A stretch of DNA of 64,000 bases from DATKUK01 sp035530655 (GTDB taxonomy: Bacteria; Planctomycetota; Phycisphaerae; UBA1845; DATKUK01), in contig DATKUK010000014.1 of assembly GCA_035530655.1 (NCBI GenBank), forward strand, positions 26,034 through 90,033, in the 5' to 3' direction. A program made the position numbers and the translations under genes. This document shows, piece by piece, positions 48,073 to 55,494 of this stretch (position 1 is the first letter of the stretch; every line of letters begins with the position of its first letter). The notes beneath the pieces were generated by a model that saw only the letters and a list, made by a program, of their open reading frames with translations, ran no database searches and was not told the DNA's origin.

Positions 48073-49326
48073 CTAGGGCCGCATCAGGAGTATGACGATG
48101 TTCATTACAATCGATGCCAGCAGTACCGTGCCGAGTATTATCGGAAGTGTCCATCCGCCGCCCACCGGTTGAGGAGCCGATCGCTGACTTGCCCCACCGC
48201 GCACAGGCCCGGAAGAGCCCGCGCGCTCACCATCGGCCAGACCTTCGAGCAGGTTGGCGTCGTAGCGCTGCCGAGCCTGAAGCGGGGGCTCGCCCCGCGC
48301 CACCGCGTCGAGGTCCTGAATCAGATCTTTCGTGTTCTGATACCGCTCCTCGCGACGCTTGGCCATCATCAGTTCGATGACCTCGCCCACGCCCGCCGAC
48401 AGTCCGGTGTTGATGTGATCCGGCGGAATCAGCGGCTCCTTCAAATGCTTGTGCATCACCGCGGAAGGCGTCGGACCGTCGAACGGAACGCGCCCCGTCA
48501 CCATGTGATAGAACGTGGCCCCGAGCGAGTAGATGTCCGCCCGGAAATCGATGTCCACCTCGCCGCGAATCTGTTCCGGCGAGATGTAATAGGGTGTGCC
48601 GTACGCGCGCCCGGCCTCGGCCATCGCCGCCTGGATATCGGTAGCCTCGCGCGCCAGACCCATGTCCGCCAGCTTGGCCACCCCATCCTTGGCGATCATG
48701 ATGTTCTTGGGCTTGACGTCGCGGTGGATGAAGCCCCGTTCATGAGCGTGCTGCAACGCACGGGCGATCTGCAGGACGATGTTCAGGGCATCGCTCTCCT
48801 CGAACGCCTTGCCCTTGGCCAAGACATCGTAGACGGTGGAACCCGCCACATACTCCATCACGAAGTAGTGGTAGCCGCCCGCTTCGCCTACGTCGATGGC
48901 CTGCACAATGTTGTTGTGGTTCAACTGTGCAGCCGCCCGCCCCTCCTTATAGAAACGCTCGACAAACTCCTTGTTCTCGCTGAGTCGTCGCGGCAGCACC
49001 TTGACGGCCACCACGCGGTCGAGCGACAGTTGCCGCGCCTTAAACACGGTAGCCATCGCGCCGGCGCCGAGCTTGCCCAGGATCTGAAAGCCGGGGATCT
49101 GCTGGGCAGGACGCGTCATCGAATCGTCGAGCTGCCCGCCCAGCCGCTTGAGTTGGCTCTTGGTAACGTAACCCTCCTCGATCATCACGTCGGCGAGCCG
49201 CCGCCGCTTGCCCTGCCCCGCAAGCTCTTTCTGACGGGCCATGGCAGCGCGGACCTCCTCCGGCGTCGCCAGTCGACGCTCCACCACGATCCGGCCGAAC
49301 TGGGTCTCGTCCGCGGTCTCTGCCAT
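48073..49326 (-). CDS. Ser/Thr protein kinase (Pkn type) with N-terminal MshEN-like domain
   Basis: 417 residues from ATG 49326. Residues ~8-70 (FGRIVVERRLATPEEVRAAMARQ ... LADVMIEEGYVTKSQL) resemble the MshEN/GspE N-terminal module, which in some secretion ATPases binds c-di-GMP. Residues ~80-345 form a kinase: LGAGAMATVFKA (P-loop), VAVKVLPRR (Lys), HRDVKPKNIM (catalytic loop), LADMGLAR (DMG in place of DFG), GTPYYISPEQI. A C-terminal transmembrane helix (WTLPIILGTVLLASIVMNIV) is at the extreme end, so the kinase is tail-anchored. Confidence 0.9.
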   Translation of the reverse strand: MAETADETQFGRIVVERRLATPEEVRAAMARQKELAGQGKRRRLADVMIEEGYVTKSQLKRLGGQLDDSMTRPAQQIPGFQILGKLGAGAMATVFKARQLSLDRVVAVKVLPRRLSENKEFVERFYKEGRAAAQLNHNNIVQAIDVGEAGGYHYFVMEYVAGSTVYDVLAKGKAFEESDALNIVLQIARALQHAHERGFIHRDVKPKNIMIAKDGVAKLADMGLAREATDIQAAMAEAGRAYGTPYYISPEQIRGEVDIDFRADIYSLGATFYHMVTGRVPFDGPTPSAVMHKHLKEPLIPPDHINTGLSAGVGEVIELMMAKRREERYQNTKDLIQDLDAVARGEPPLQARQRYDANLLEGLADGERAGSSGPVRGGASQRSAPQPVGGGWTLPIILGTVLLASIVMNIVILLMRP

Positions 49327-49459
49327 GATTGCAGCACTGCCACTCAAACGACGCCGACCACAGGCCCGACGGTAACGATCGGCGCCACTAAACTCTAGAT
49401 TCTCGCCACGCTCCGATCAACAGCAAAAAAAAACCGACAAGCCTGCCTGATTGCCTACA

Positions 49460-50647
49460 TTATCGGTCAGTGGAATTGATCAGTTGAGCCAATTCGTCAG
49501 CCGCATCCGCCCGACCGACTGCGAGTTCCTCAGCCACACGACTCACCAACTTGGCCTGCGCTACCGTCACAGGACACACGGCCCCCCCTACCACCCCGGT
49601 CAGCCCCACCACATCGAGCGAGGCCCGGCCCAACTCCGCCATCCCAGTGCCCCGAATGGCTGATACCGGCACAACCCGCTGCCGTGTCGCCGTTGCCAAT
49701 TGCGCAGACGACGTGGCCGGCGCCAAGTCCGTCTTGTTGAGCGCCACGAGCGCCGCCCCCAGGACGGCAATCCGTCTGACAAGCGCAACTGCCTCACCCT
49801 GAAGGGGTACAGAGGCATCCACAACAACCAACCGCAAGTCGGCGCCGGCGGCCTGCTCCAGGGCGCGTTGCTCGGAGTCTGCCTCCACTGGGCAGCCAGA
49901 CGAGGCCAAGCCGGCACTGTCCACGATCGTGATCGGTACCCCCTGCAGCGCCCCGGCGTGGCAAACCCAGTCGCGTGTCGTACCCGGCTGGGTGCTAACG
50001 ATGCTCGCTTGGCGGCCCACCAGACAGTTGGCCAGCGTCGACTTGCCGGCATTCGGCAGCCCGGTCAACACCACCTTCACGCCTTCAATCAGCAGACGCG
50101 CCTGCCGATAGCGCCCGGCAATCGCCCGCAACTCGTCGGCCACCGCCGCCAGGTCGGCCCCCTGGGCGGCAGCGCCCGCTCGAAGTTCACCCAGCCGATG
50201 GCCAAGCGCCTTCGGTTGGTTTGCCAGCCACTCGACCACGCGACGGGTCTTGGCCAACGGCAGCAGTTCCAGCGCGTCGCGCCACAGGCGGCTTTGCCCA
50301 ATGCCCCAGACGTCGGCCGACTGGGCGCGGCCGTCGGCCAGCACCGCGCCGCGCCTTTGCAGGGCTTGAATCACCCGCTGCACAACCCGCACGCCGCCGT
50401 GGACGTGCAGCTCGACGACTTGGCTGCCGTCATTGAGGATACGCAAAGCCAGAATGGCCTGGTCGATCGTCTGACCCTCGTCACACACACGGCCAAGAAC
50501 AAGCCGGCGCGGATCATACGCCCCTTGCGCCCCCGCGCCGGCGGGACGAAAGACATCCTGAGCGATTCGAATTGCGTCAGGCCCCACCAACTGTACGGTT
50601 GCTATCGCCCCTTGCCCGAGCGGCGTGAGCAAGGCGACGCGCGTCAT
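49460..50647 (-). CDS. MnmE/TrmE-like GTPase lacking the C-terminal Cys motif
   Basis: 395 residues; MnmE proteins usually have about 450. The N-terminal domain matches in part (LLTPLGQGAIATVQLVGPDA; VVELHVHGGVRVVQRVIQAL) but the SYTGED-type segment is replaced. The G domain has G1 GLPNAGKST, GTTRD, G3 DSAGL (usually DTAG), NKTD and SAIRGTG. The C-terminus ends ELAQLINSTDR and lacks the (F)CIGK ending whose Cys is needed for tRNA wobble-uridine modification. The ATG overlaps the coaX stop. It may have another GTPase role. No gidA/mnmG nearby. Confidence 0.75.
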   Translation of the reverse strand: MTRVALLTPLGQGAIATVQLVGPDAIRIAQDVFRPAGAGAQGAYDPRRLVLGRVCDEGQTIDQAILALRILNDGSQVVELHVHGGVRVVQRVIQALQRRGAVLADGRAQSADVWGIGQSRLWRDALELLPLAKTRRVVEWLANQPKALGHRLGELRAGAAAQGADLAAVADELRAIAGRYRQARLLIEGVKVVLTGLPNAGKSTLANCLVGRQASIVSTQPGTTRDWVCHAGALQGVPITIVDSAGLASSGCPVEADSEQRALEQAAGADLRLVVVDASVPLQGEAVALVRRIAVLGAALVALNKTDLAPATSSAQLATATRQRVVPVSAIRGTGMAELGRASLDVVGLTGVVGGAVCPVTVAQAKLVSRVAEELAVGRADAADELAQLINSTDR

Positions 50648-51456
50648 GACTGGCTCTGCTCGTGACGGTGCTTGCGGTACGCCAGCGCAACGCCTCTCAG
50701 GGACAGATACGGCACCACCGAGTCGAAGAACTGGCAGGCGCGGGCCACCATCTCGGCCCCGCCGCCGGTGGCAACCAGATGAGGCCAACGACCCAGCTTC
50801 GTCGCGTACCGCTCAGTGAGCTCGCGCACCGCCCCTACCAGACCGTACAGCACGCCGCTGCGGATCGCCTCGGTGGTGTTTCTCCCGATGGGGTCTTGCG
50901 GCTGCTCTACGGCAACCAGTGGCAGTGCGGCTGTGAACTCATTCAGCGCACGGGAGGCCAGTTCCAGACCAGGCAGGATCGCGCCGCCCAGGAACACACC
51001 ATCGTCGCTGACACAATCGATGGTGACGGCTGTGCCGAAATCCACCACCGTGCAGGCCTCGCCCAGGCGCTCGTACGCCGCGGCCGCACAGCACACCCGA
51101 TCAACCCCCACCGTGTCAGGATTCTCGACATCGACCTCCATCGGCAGAGGGATGTCGTCGCGGACAACCAGCAACCGGCGATCGAACTTGCTCTCTGCCA
51201 CGCTGCGGAGCTTCTCGAGCACTTTGGGCACCACCGACGCGACGACAATCGCCCCTCGATCGGACGACGGAAGACGGGCCCACGCTGCCTCGGTGGCTTT
51301 GACCAACTCTTCGAAATCACCCGTGCCGACCGAGCACGGCTCGATAACGTCCAGCCCCGCCACAGCCGCCAGAGCCGTCCGCGTGTTGCCGATGTCGATG
51401 GCCACCACGTCCGGCCGTGCGTCTTCGCCGTTCGACTTGCGCTGCGTCGCGATCAT
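50644..51456 (-). CDS. coaX: type III pantothenate kinase
   Basis: 270 residues, normal length. The ATP-binding DIGNTRTALAAV near the start, the GVDRVCCAAAAYERLG segment, DFGTAVTIDCVSDDGVFLGG and AILPGLELASRALN are the CoaX signatures, and LVATGGGAEM completes the ASKHA fold. It phosphorylates pantothenate, the first step of coenzyme A synthesis. ATGA overlaps join it to obgE before and the MnmE-like gene after, so the three are translationally coupled. Confidence 0.93.
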   Translation of the reverse strand: MIATQRKSNGEDARPDVVAIDIGNTRTALAAVAGLDVIEPCSVGTGDFEELVKATEAAWARLPSSDRGAIVVASVVPKVLEKLRSVAESKFDRRLLVVRDDIPLPMEVDVENPDTVGVDRVCCAAAAYERLGEACTVVDFGTAVTIDCVSDDGVFLGGAILPGLELASRALNEFTAALPLVAVEQPQDPIGRNTTEAIRSGVLYGLVGAVRELTERYATKLGRWPHLVATGGGAEMVARACQFFDSVVPYLSLRGVALAYRKHRHEQSQS

Positions 51457-52508
51457 GATTGCGGTGCCCGCTTATTCGTTTTGCCGACGACGAGTGTGTC
51501 ATCGACGCCATCGGTCTGCGTTCGTCGGCACAAAGTCCACAACTGCTCGAGCAAACGGTCAAGCCCCTCGCCCACCACCGCGGAGATGCCGACCACGTCC
51601 ATGTCCAGCTCGCCGCGAAGCTGGTCGACTGCCGCCAGCGAACCGGTCAGATCCATCTTGTTGGCCACCACCAACTCGGGCTTGGCGGCGAGATTCGCAG
51701 AGTACTGTTGCAGCTCTTGGCGGATGGTTCGATAGGCCTCAGCGGGCGAGGGCTGCCCGTCCCCGGGCATTACGTCGACGATGTGCAGGATCACGCCGGT
51801 CCGCTCGATGTGCCGCAGAAACGTATCGCCCAGCCCCACCCCGGCATGAGCGCCCTCGATCAACCCCGGCAGGTCGGCCATCACCAGACGACGCAGTCCC
51901 GATAGCTCGACGATTCCCAACTGAGGCTCGGTCGTCGTGAAAGGGTAGTCGGCGATCTTTGGCCTCGCCCGACTCAGCCGCGACAACAATGTGCTCTTGC
52001 CGGCGTTGGGCAGGCCCACCAGCCCGACATCGGCAATGAGCTTGAGTTCCAGCCGAAGCAGCCGCTCCTCTCCCGGCTCGCCGGGATCGGCCTGGCGCGG
52101 CGCCTGGTTGGTGGGGGTGACGTAGGCCGTGTTGCCCCTGCCCCCCTTGCCGCCGCGGGCCACCACGATTTGCTGGCCGGCCTGGACCAGATCCTTCAGC
52201 AGCACGCCCTTTTCGTCGTCGTACACCAGCGTGCCGACCGGCACCTCGATCGTGATACCGCGACCGTTCCGTCCGCGCCGGTTCGACCCCTCGCCGGGCC
52301 GACCGTTCTTGGCGAACCAGTGTCGGCGCGAAACCACGTCCAACAGCGTGTTGAGCCCCGACGTCGCCTGAACGCAGACGCTGCCACCGTCGCCGCCGTG
52401 GCCTCCGTCCGGTCCGCCACGCGGAACAAACCGCTCGCGCCGGAAGCTCACGCAACCGTGGCCGCCCTTCCCGCCGCGGACGTGGATTTCTGCCTCATCT
52501 ACGAACAC
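51453..52508 (-). CDS. obgE: GTPase Obg (ribosome assembly)
   Basis: 351 residues from GTG 52508, with AGGTTGGG upstream; the open frame extends further but the Obg fold starts here (FVDEAEIHVRGGKGGHGCVS). The glycine-rich Obg N domain (~1-157) includes SFRRERFVPRGGPDGGHGGDGG and ARGGKGGRGNTAY. The G domain has GLPNAGKSTLLSRLS, the FTTTEPQLG switch, DLPGLIEGAH, NKMDL. It lacks the C-terminal OCT domain of longer orthologues. Obg supports 50S maturation, in keeping with rpmA just upstream. Confidence 0.95.
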   Translation of the reverse strand: MFVDEAEIHVRGGKGGHGCVSFRRERFVPRGGPDGGHGGDGGSVCVQATSGLNTLLDVVSRRHWFAKNGRPGEGSNRRGRNGRGITIEVPVGTLVYDDEKGVLLKDLVQAGQQIVVARGGKGGRGNTAYVTPTNQAPRQADPGEPGEERLLRLELKLIADVGLVGLPNAGKSTLLSRLSRARPKIADYPFTTTEPQLGIVELSGLRRLVMADLPGLIEGAHAGVGLGDTFLRHIERTGVILHIVDVMPGDGQPSPAEAYRTIRQELQQYSANLAAKPELVVANKMDLTGSLAAVDQLRGELDMDVVGISAVVGEGLDRLLEQLWTLCRRTQTDGVDDTLVVGKTNKRAPQS

Positions 52509-52550
52509 AGCCCAACCTAATCGGCGAGCCCCTGGACCGCCAACACCCAA

Positions 52551-52591
52551 GAGAAAAGAGGGCGGCCGCCTCAAACGGTGACCACCCTCTT
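52551..52591 (-). terminator. possible terminator or attenuator between rpmA and obgE
   Basis: On the minus strand AAGAGGGTGG pairs with CCGCCCTCTT (one mismatch) around a 16-base loop, followed by TTCTCTT. The hairpin is good and the T-tract is weak, so read-through into obgE is likely. Confidence 0.5.
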
Positions 52592-52623
52592 GGTTCGATC
52601 GCAAATATCGTCCCGATAAGACC

Positions 52624-52869
52624 TTACTCGCCCACCGGGTCGATGCACACCCGTCGGCCCTGATAGATCACCCGCCCGGGCTTGAGGGCAAAGAGAGTGT
52701 CGTCGCGACCTCGGCCAACGTTGGGGCCGGGTTTGAAGGGCGTCCCGCACTGGCGAACGATGATCGAGCCGGCGGATACAAGCTGGCCACCGAACACCTT
52801 GACGCCGCGATACTGCGGGCCGCTGTCGCGGCCATTGCGTGTCGACCCTTGTCCCTTCTTATGTGCCAT
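52624..52869 (-). CDS. rpmA: 50S ribosomal protein L27
   Basis: 81 residues, normal length. MAHKKGQGSTRNGRDS is the universal L27 start, followed by KVFGGQLVSAGSIIVRQ and GPNVGRGRDDTLFAL. rplU (L21), its usual partner, is not upstream; a putative secreted protein gene takes that place with a 34 bp gap. obgE follows after a hairpin. Confidence 0.99.
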   Translation of the reverse strand: MAHKKGQGSTRNGRDSGPQYRGVKVFGGQLVSAGSIIVRQCGTPFKPGPNVGRGRDDTLFALKPGRVIYQGRRVCIDPVGE

Positions 52870-52903
52870 CTGGCGTCTCCGTAACCTGCTGTCTAAGAAG
52901 CAC

Positions 52904-53602
52904 TTACCTCATAACCCAGCTTCGCCCGGCTTCAACCGGGTGCTGCGAACGGCGAGCTTCCGGGTCGCCACGAAACTCATAGTCTATTCTAAGCACTTTA
53001 CGCAACGTAAAAAAGCGGGGATTCACCGTTACCGACACTTCGGTCCCGTCGGGCAGGGCCGCCTTGGTCGTCTCGGGCTGGCTGCGATCGTAGTGCGGGT
53101 TGCGAACCAGTTCGGTGCGGCCAGCCAGGCCGGCCACGTAGACGCTGAATCGGTCGGCCCGCTCGTCGATGGGCGGCCAGATGGCCACGCTGGTGCGGGC
53201 GTTGTCGCTGCCCTGGAGCAGCCGCCCGATGGCCAGCACCGGCTCGGCCAGGAACGGGTACGCCTTGGTGTGCTTCTGCTTGATGGCGGCGAAGACGGCT
53301 GGGTTGGTGCCCATGTCGGCCTCGACGCGGCCCACACTGTCGCCCGTCTGGTAAAGAACCTCGAAGGCGGGGAACAGCAGCCGGTCGCGGCCGGTGTTGT
53401 TGGTGGCCCGGTAGATCGTGTACCAGTAGACCTGCGGGCGTTCGTGGCCGGGCAGCTTGACGACGATGCGACGCGGGGCTGTGAACTCGAAGTCGAACTG
53501 CCAGTCGGCCCCGCCCGAGGCGAGGCGCGCCATGTCCGGGCCGGCCGATGTGGCCTGACCGAGCAGTCCGCAGGTTGCCGCCAGAAGCATGAGGGCACGC
53601 AT
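52904..53602 (-). CDS. secreted hypothetical protein
   Basis: 232 residues with a signal peptide (MRALMLLAATCGLLGQATSA, cleavage near AGP). The mature part is a beta-rich domain with YWYTIYRATNNTGRDRLLFP and a C-terminal PRFFTLRKVLRIDYEFRGDP. It resembles a family I associate with planctomycetes but has no known function. AGAGGAT lies before the ATG. It is 34 bp upstream of rpmA and on the same strand, so it may share its transcript. Confidence 0.7.
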   Translation of the reverse strand: MRALMLLAATCGLLGQATSAGPDMARLASGGADWQFDFEFTAPRRIVVKLPGHERPQVYWYTIYRATNNTGRDRLLFPAFEVLYQTGDSVGRVEADMGTNPAVFAAIKQKHTKAYPFLAEPVLAIGRLLQGSDNARTSVAIWPPIDERADRFSVYVAGLAGRTELVRNPHYDRSQPETTKAALPDGTEVSVTVNPRFFTLRKVLRIDYEFRGDPEARRSQHPVEAGRSWVMR

Positions 53603-53765
53603 GGCCTGATCCTCTGGTTGGTGCTATCGGCCCAGCGGGCATCGAGCCCACCCGAAAGCGCGGCACGCTAACCACCGATAGAACAAGCGATTGTACTAGC
53701 CGGCTGGGGTGTGTCAAGCCGGCGGCGCCAGCCGGGCAGGCCGGCTGCGGCCAATCCCGATCGTC

Positions 53766-53795
53766 TTGACACGGTTTGGGGCGGTGCTACATTAT
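53766..53795 (+). promoter_or_regulatory. promoter candidate for tRNA-Asn
   Basis: TTGACA (53766-53771) with CATTAT (53790-53795) at an 18-base spacing; TATAGT at 53793 is a second -10 candidate but too far. The tRNA begins ~50 bases downstream. Confidence 0.55.
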
Positions 53796-53811
53796 AGTAT
53801 TGCAACACTAT
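53794..53811. promoter_or_regulatory. operator-like palindrome at the tRNA-Asn promoter
   Basis: ATAGTATTGCAACACTAT is an 18-base near-perfect palindrome (one mismatched pair). It overlaps the -10 region between two divergent genes. No cognate regulator is in the window. Confidence 0.45.
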
Positions 53812-53847
53812 GGCGTTGCAGCGCTTATGGTTGCATGAGCGTATCGA

Positions 53848-53920
53848 TCCCCGATAGCTCAATTGGTAGAGCGAGCGGCTGTTAACCGCTAGGTTGTTGG
53901 TTCGAGTCCAACTCGGGGAG
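53848..53920 (+). tRNA. tRNA-Asn (GTT)
   Basis: 73 bases. Acceptor stem TCCCCGA pairs with TCGGGGA, discriminator G. D arm TAGCTCAATTGGTAGAGC (standard), anticodon loop CTGTTAA with GTT at 53881-53883 (position 34-36), T arm TTGGTTCGAGTCCAA. CCA is not encoded. It is the only intact tRNA in the window and its 3' part is repeated twice downstream in altered form. Confidence 0.97.
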
Positions 53921-53924
53921 TCTC

Positions 53925-53950
53925 GGCCCTGCCGTCAGCGGCAGGGCCTT
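53925..53950 (+). terminator. hairpin just after tRNA-Asn
   Basis: GGCCCTGCCG pairs perfectly with CGGCAGGGCC around a TCAG loop, five bases after the tRNA. The T-tract is short (TTGT), so termination strength is uncertain. Confidence 0.55.
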
Positions 53951-53968
53951 GTCCATTTGGGGCCGCGT

Positions 53969-54385
53969 ATGTTCTACGTATACATCCTTGAGAACCCTCG
54001 AGGGCGCTTCGATGTCGGCCAGACGGACGACCTCGATCGGCGCCTGGCAGACCACAACGATCCCAAACGCGGGAGGTCGAAGCACACGGGCAAGAGCGGC
54101 CCTTGGACACTGGTTTGGCATGAGGAGCTTCCGACGCGAGCCGATGCCATGCGGCGGGAGAAATTCATCAAGTCCCGCAAGTCAGCTGCTTGGATCAGGC
54201 AGTATTTGCTCGAAAGGCAGAGCGAGTCCCGATGTACATCGGGATTAACCGCTAGGTTCTTTGCCGGAGGTCCCGACGAACGTCGGGATTCGAGTCCAAC
54301 TCGGGGAGTTGCAAGTAGGCAAGGTTTTTATTGTCACTCAGAAGCGAAGGAGATTTTTATGTGGGATCATTTCTTCTTCCTGTGA
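53969..54385 (+). CDS. GIY-YIG endonuclease domain protein read through into a tRNA fragment
   Basis: 138 codons. Residues ~1-82 are a GIY-YIG domain: FYVYILENPRGRFDVGQTDD, LDRRLADHN (conserved Arg), and AMRREKFIKSRKSAAWIRQYL (metal-binding Glu). The Tyr of the second motif is Asp here (FDVGQ for FYVGQ). From about residue 86 the frame runs through two palindromes and a tRNA-Asn 3' fragment, so the last ~50 residues are probably not a natural domain. It starts 48 bases after the tRNA-Asn gene. Family members of this small type are often found next to tRNA genes; their role is not established. Confidence 0.75.
   Translation: MFYVYILENPRGRFDVGQTDDLDRRLADHNDPKRGRSKHTGKSGPWTLVWHEELPTRADAMRREKFIKSRKSAAWIRQYLLERQSESRCTSGLTARFFAGGPDERRDSSPTRGVASRQGFYCHSEAKEIFMWDHFFFL
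54227..54244. repeat. palindromic element, variant 1
   Basis: TCCCGATGTACATCGGGA is a perfect 18-base palindrome ending exactly where the first tRNA-Asn fragment begins. It belongs to the same consensus (TCCCGAYGWACRTCGGGA) as the palindromes at 54271 and 55522. Confidence 0.8.
54245..54308 (+). repeat. tRNA-Asn 3' fragment, copy 1, with palindromic insert
   Basis: TTAACCGCTAGGTT matches the anticodon loop/arm of the intact tRNA, and TTCGAGTCCAACTCGGGGAG (54289-54308) matches its T arm and acceptor end exactly. Between them, in place of a few T-stem bases, are ~29 bases (54260-54288) ending in palindrome TCCCGACGAACGTCGGGA (54271-54288). Without the 5' half it cannot make a functional tRNA. 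Confidence 0.9.
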
Positions 54386-54401
54386 TTGATAAAGAAGGTT
54401 A

Positions 54402-54491
54402 GGCCAACAAGACAGCTTACAAGACGATACGCATCGAACAACGGGTTGCAGAGCACGGGGCAACCCGCGCCGCTGAACTCAAGCGTTAGGG
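54402..54491 (+). other. integron attC-like site 1 (upstream of cassette)
   Basis: Ends in GCGTTAGGG, an R' core of the GTTRRRY type with last base G; an imperfect R'' GGCCAAC opens it. CGGGTTGC (54442-54449) pairs with GCAACCCG (54460-54467), CAGC with GCTG outside it, and the sequence GCCGCTGAACTCAAGCGTTA is typical of environmental attC sites. The 5' arm is partly degenerate. A GTTAGGC core (54398-54404) precedes it directly. Confidence 0.65.
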
Positions 54492-54506
54492 AAGAGAAGG
54501 AAAACC

Positions 54507-55220
54507 ATGGAACACGCGTTCTCAAGGACTGCTCGGTACTATGACATACTGTACGCGAGGAAGGACTATGCCAGCGAGGTTGATCGCCTGATCTCGCTTC
54601 TCGACGTTCAACCTGACAGAAACGGAACCACGCTACTTGACGTCGCGTGCGGCACTGGTCTTCACATCCAGCATTTGGGCAAGCGTTTCCATGTCGAAGG
54701 CTTGGATATCTGTCCTGAGCTGTTGGAGATAGCCCGGGAACGCATGCCCGGCGTTCGGTTTCATCTCGGTGACATGATTGATTTCGACCTCGGCAAGCAG
54801 TTTGACATCGTCACATGTCTTTTCAGTTCCATTGGCTACGTCAAGACACTCGACAAGCTTAGCCATGCCGTCCGTAGCATGACAGCTCATGTGAAACCAC
54901 AAGGGGTGTTGGCTATCGAGCCCTGGTTCACACCGGAGAACTGGCACCCCAACACAGTGCATGGGATGTATATTGACGAGCCTGACTTGAAGATTGCTAG
55001 GATCAACACAAGCTTCGTTAAAGAAAAGGTATCCGTGTTTGACCTACATCACCTTATAGGGACTCCTGAGGGAACGGAACACCTTGTTGAACATCATGAA
55101 CTTGGCCTGTTTGAAGTCGAAGAGATGAAGGCGGCCATGGAAGGTGCAGGCCTGACGGTCGACTATGATACCGACGGTCTCACCGGGAGAGGCCTCTACA
55201 TCGGAAGGAAGAATGGATAG
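54507..55220 (+). CDS. class I SAM methyltransferase, TylM1/DesVI-like, in an integron-like cassette
   Basis: 237 residues. ATG preceded by AGAAGGAA; starts ~16 bases after the attC-like core, and its TAG stop overlaps the next attC-like site, the typical cassette layout. The start RTARYYDILYARKDYASEVD, motif I LLDVACGTGLHIQHL, GDMIDFDLGKQFDIVTCLFS and SIGYVKT match the family that includes the sugar N,N-dimethyltransferases TylM1/DesVI. No sugar or polyketide genes are nearby, so the substrate is open. Codon use appears less GC-biased than in the neighbouring genes, which fits recent transfer. Confidence 0.88.
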   Translation: MEHAFSRTARYYDILYARKDYASEVDRLISLLDVQPDRNGTTLLDVACGTGLHIQHLGKRFHVEGLDICPELLEIARERMPGVRFHLGDMIDFDLGKQFDIVTCLFSSIGYVKTLDKLSHAVRSMTAHVKPQGVLAIEPWFTPENWHPNTVHGMYIDEPDLKIARINTSFVKEKVSVFDLHHLIGTPEGTEHLVEHHELGLFEVEEMKAAMEGAGLTVDYDTDGLTGRGLYIGRKNG

Positions 55221-55278
55221 CCCAACAAGCCGGATGCACGCGACGGCTTATAGCCGCGCGTGATCCGCGGCGTTAGGA
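55220..55278 (+). other. integron attC-like site 2 (downstream of cassette)
   Basis: 59 bases. R'' GCCCAAC (fits RYYYAAC) and R' GTTAGGA. Between them CGGAT-CACGCG-CGGC on the left pairs with GCCG-CGCGTG-ATCCG on the right when a single G and a single A are left out as extrahelical bases, the hallmark of folded attC bottom strands; the outer GCC/GGC also pairs. A five-base loop (TTATA) tops the stem. It starts inside the methyltransferase stop codon. Confidence 0.8.
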
Positions 55279-55494
55279 ATTTCGTAATCGCATTAGTCCA
55301 ACCACAACTATCTGTCCCAGTTCACGCCAGCCCTTTTTTACTCCGTATGCTGCCAAAATATCACTACCGTTTTGTACCGTTTTGCGCTGCAAATACCGCG
55401 ATAGAATGCGAACTCTTGCGAAAATCCAAGAACTTGCTAAGATACTGAGAACAATAGACTTTTGGGCTTATCGGCAGTTTTCCGAAGGCTTCCC

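Noticed and set aside
55279..55494. A short plus-strand frame between the second attC-like site and tRNA copy 2, considered as a cassette gene
   Set aside because: It has no ribosome binding site or family similarity, and it runs on into the tRNA fragment.
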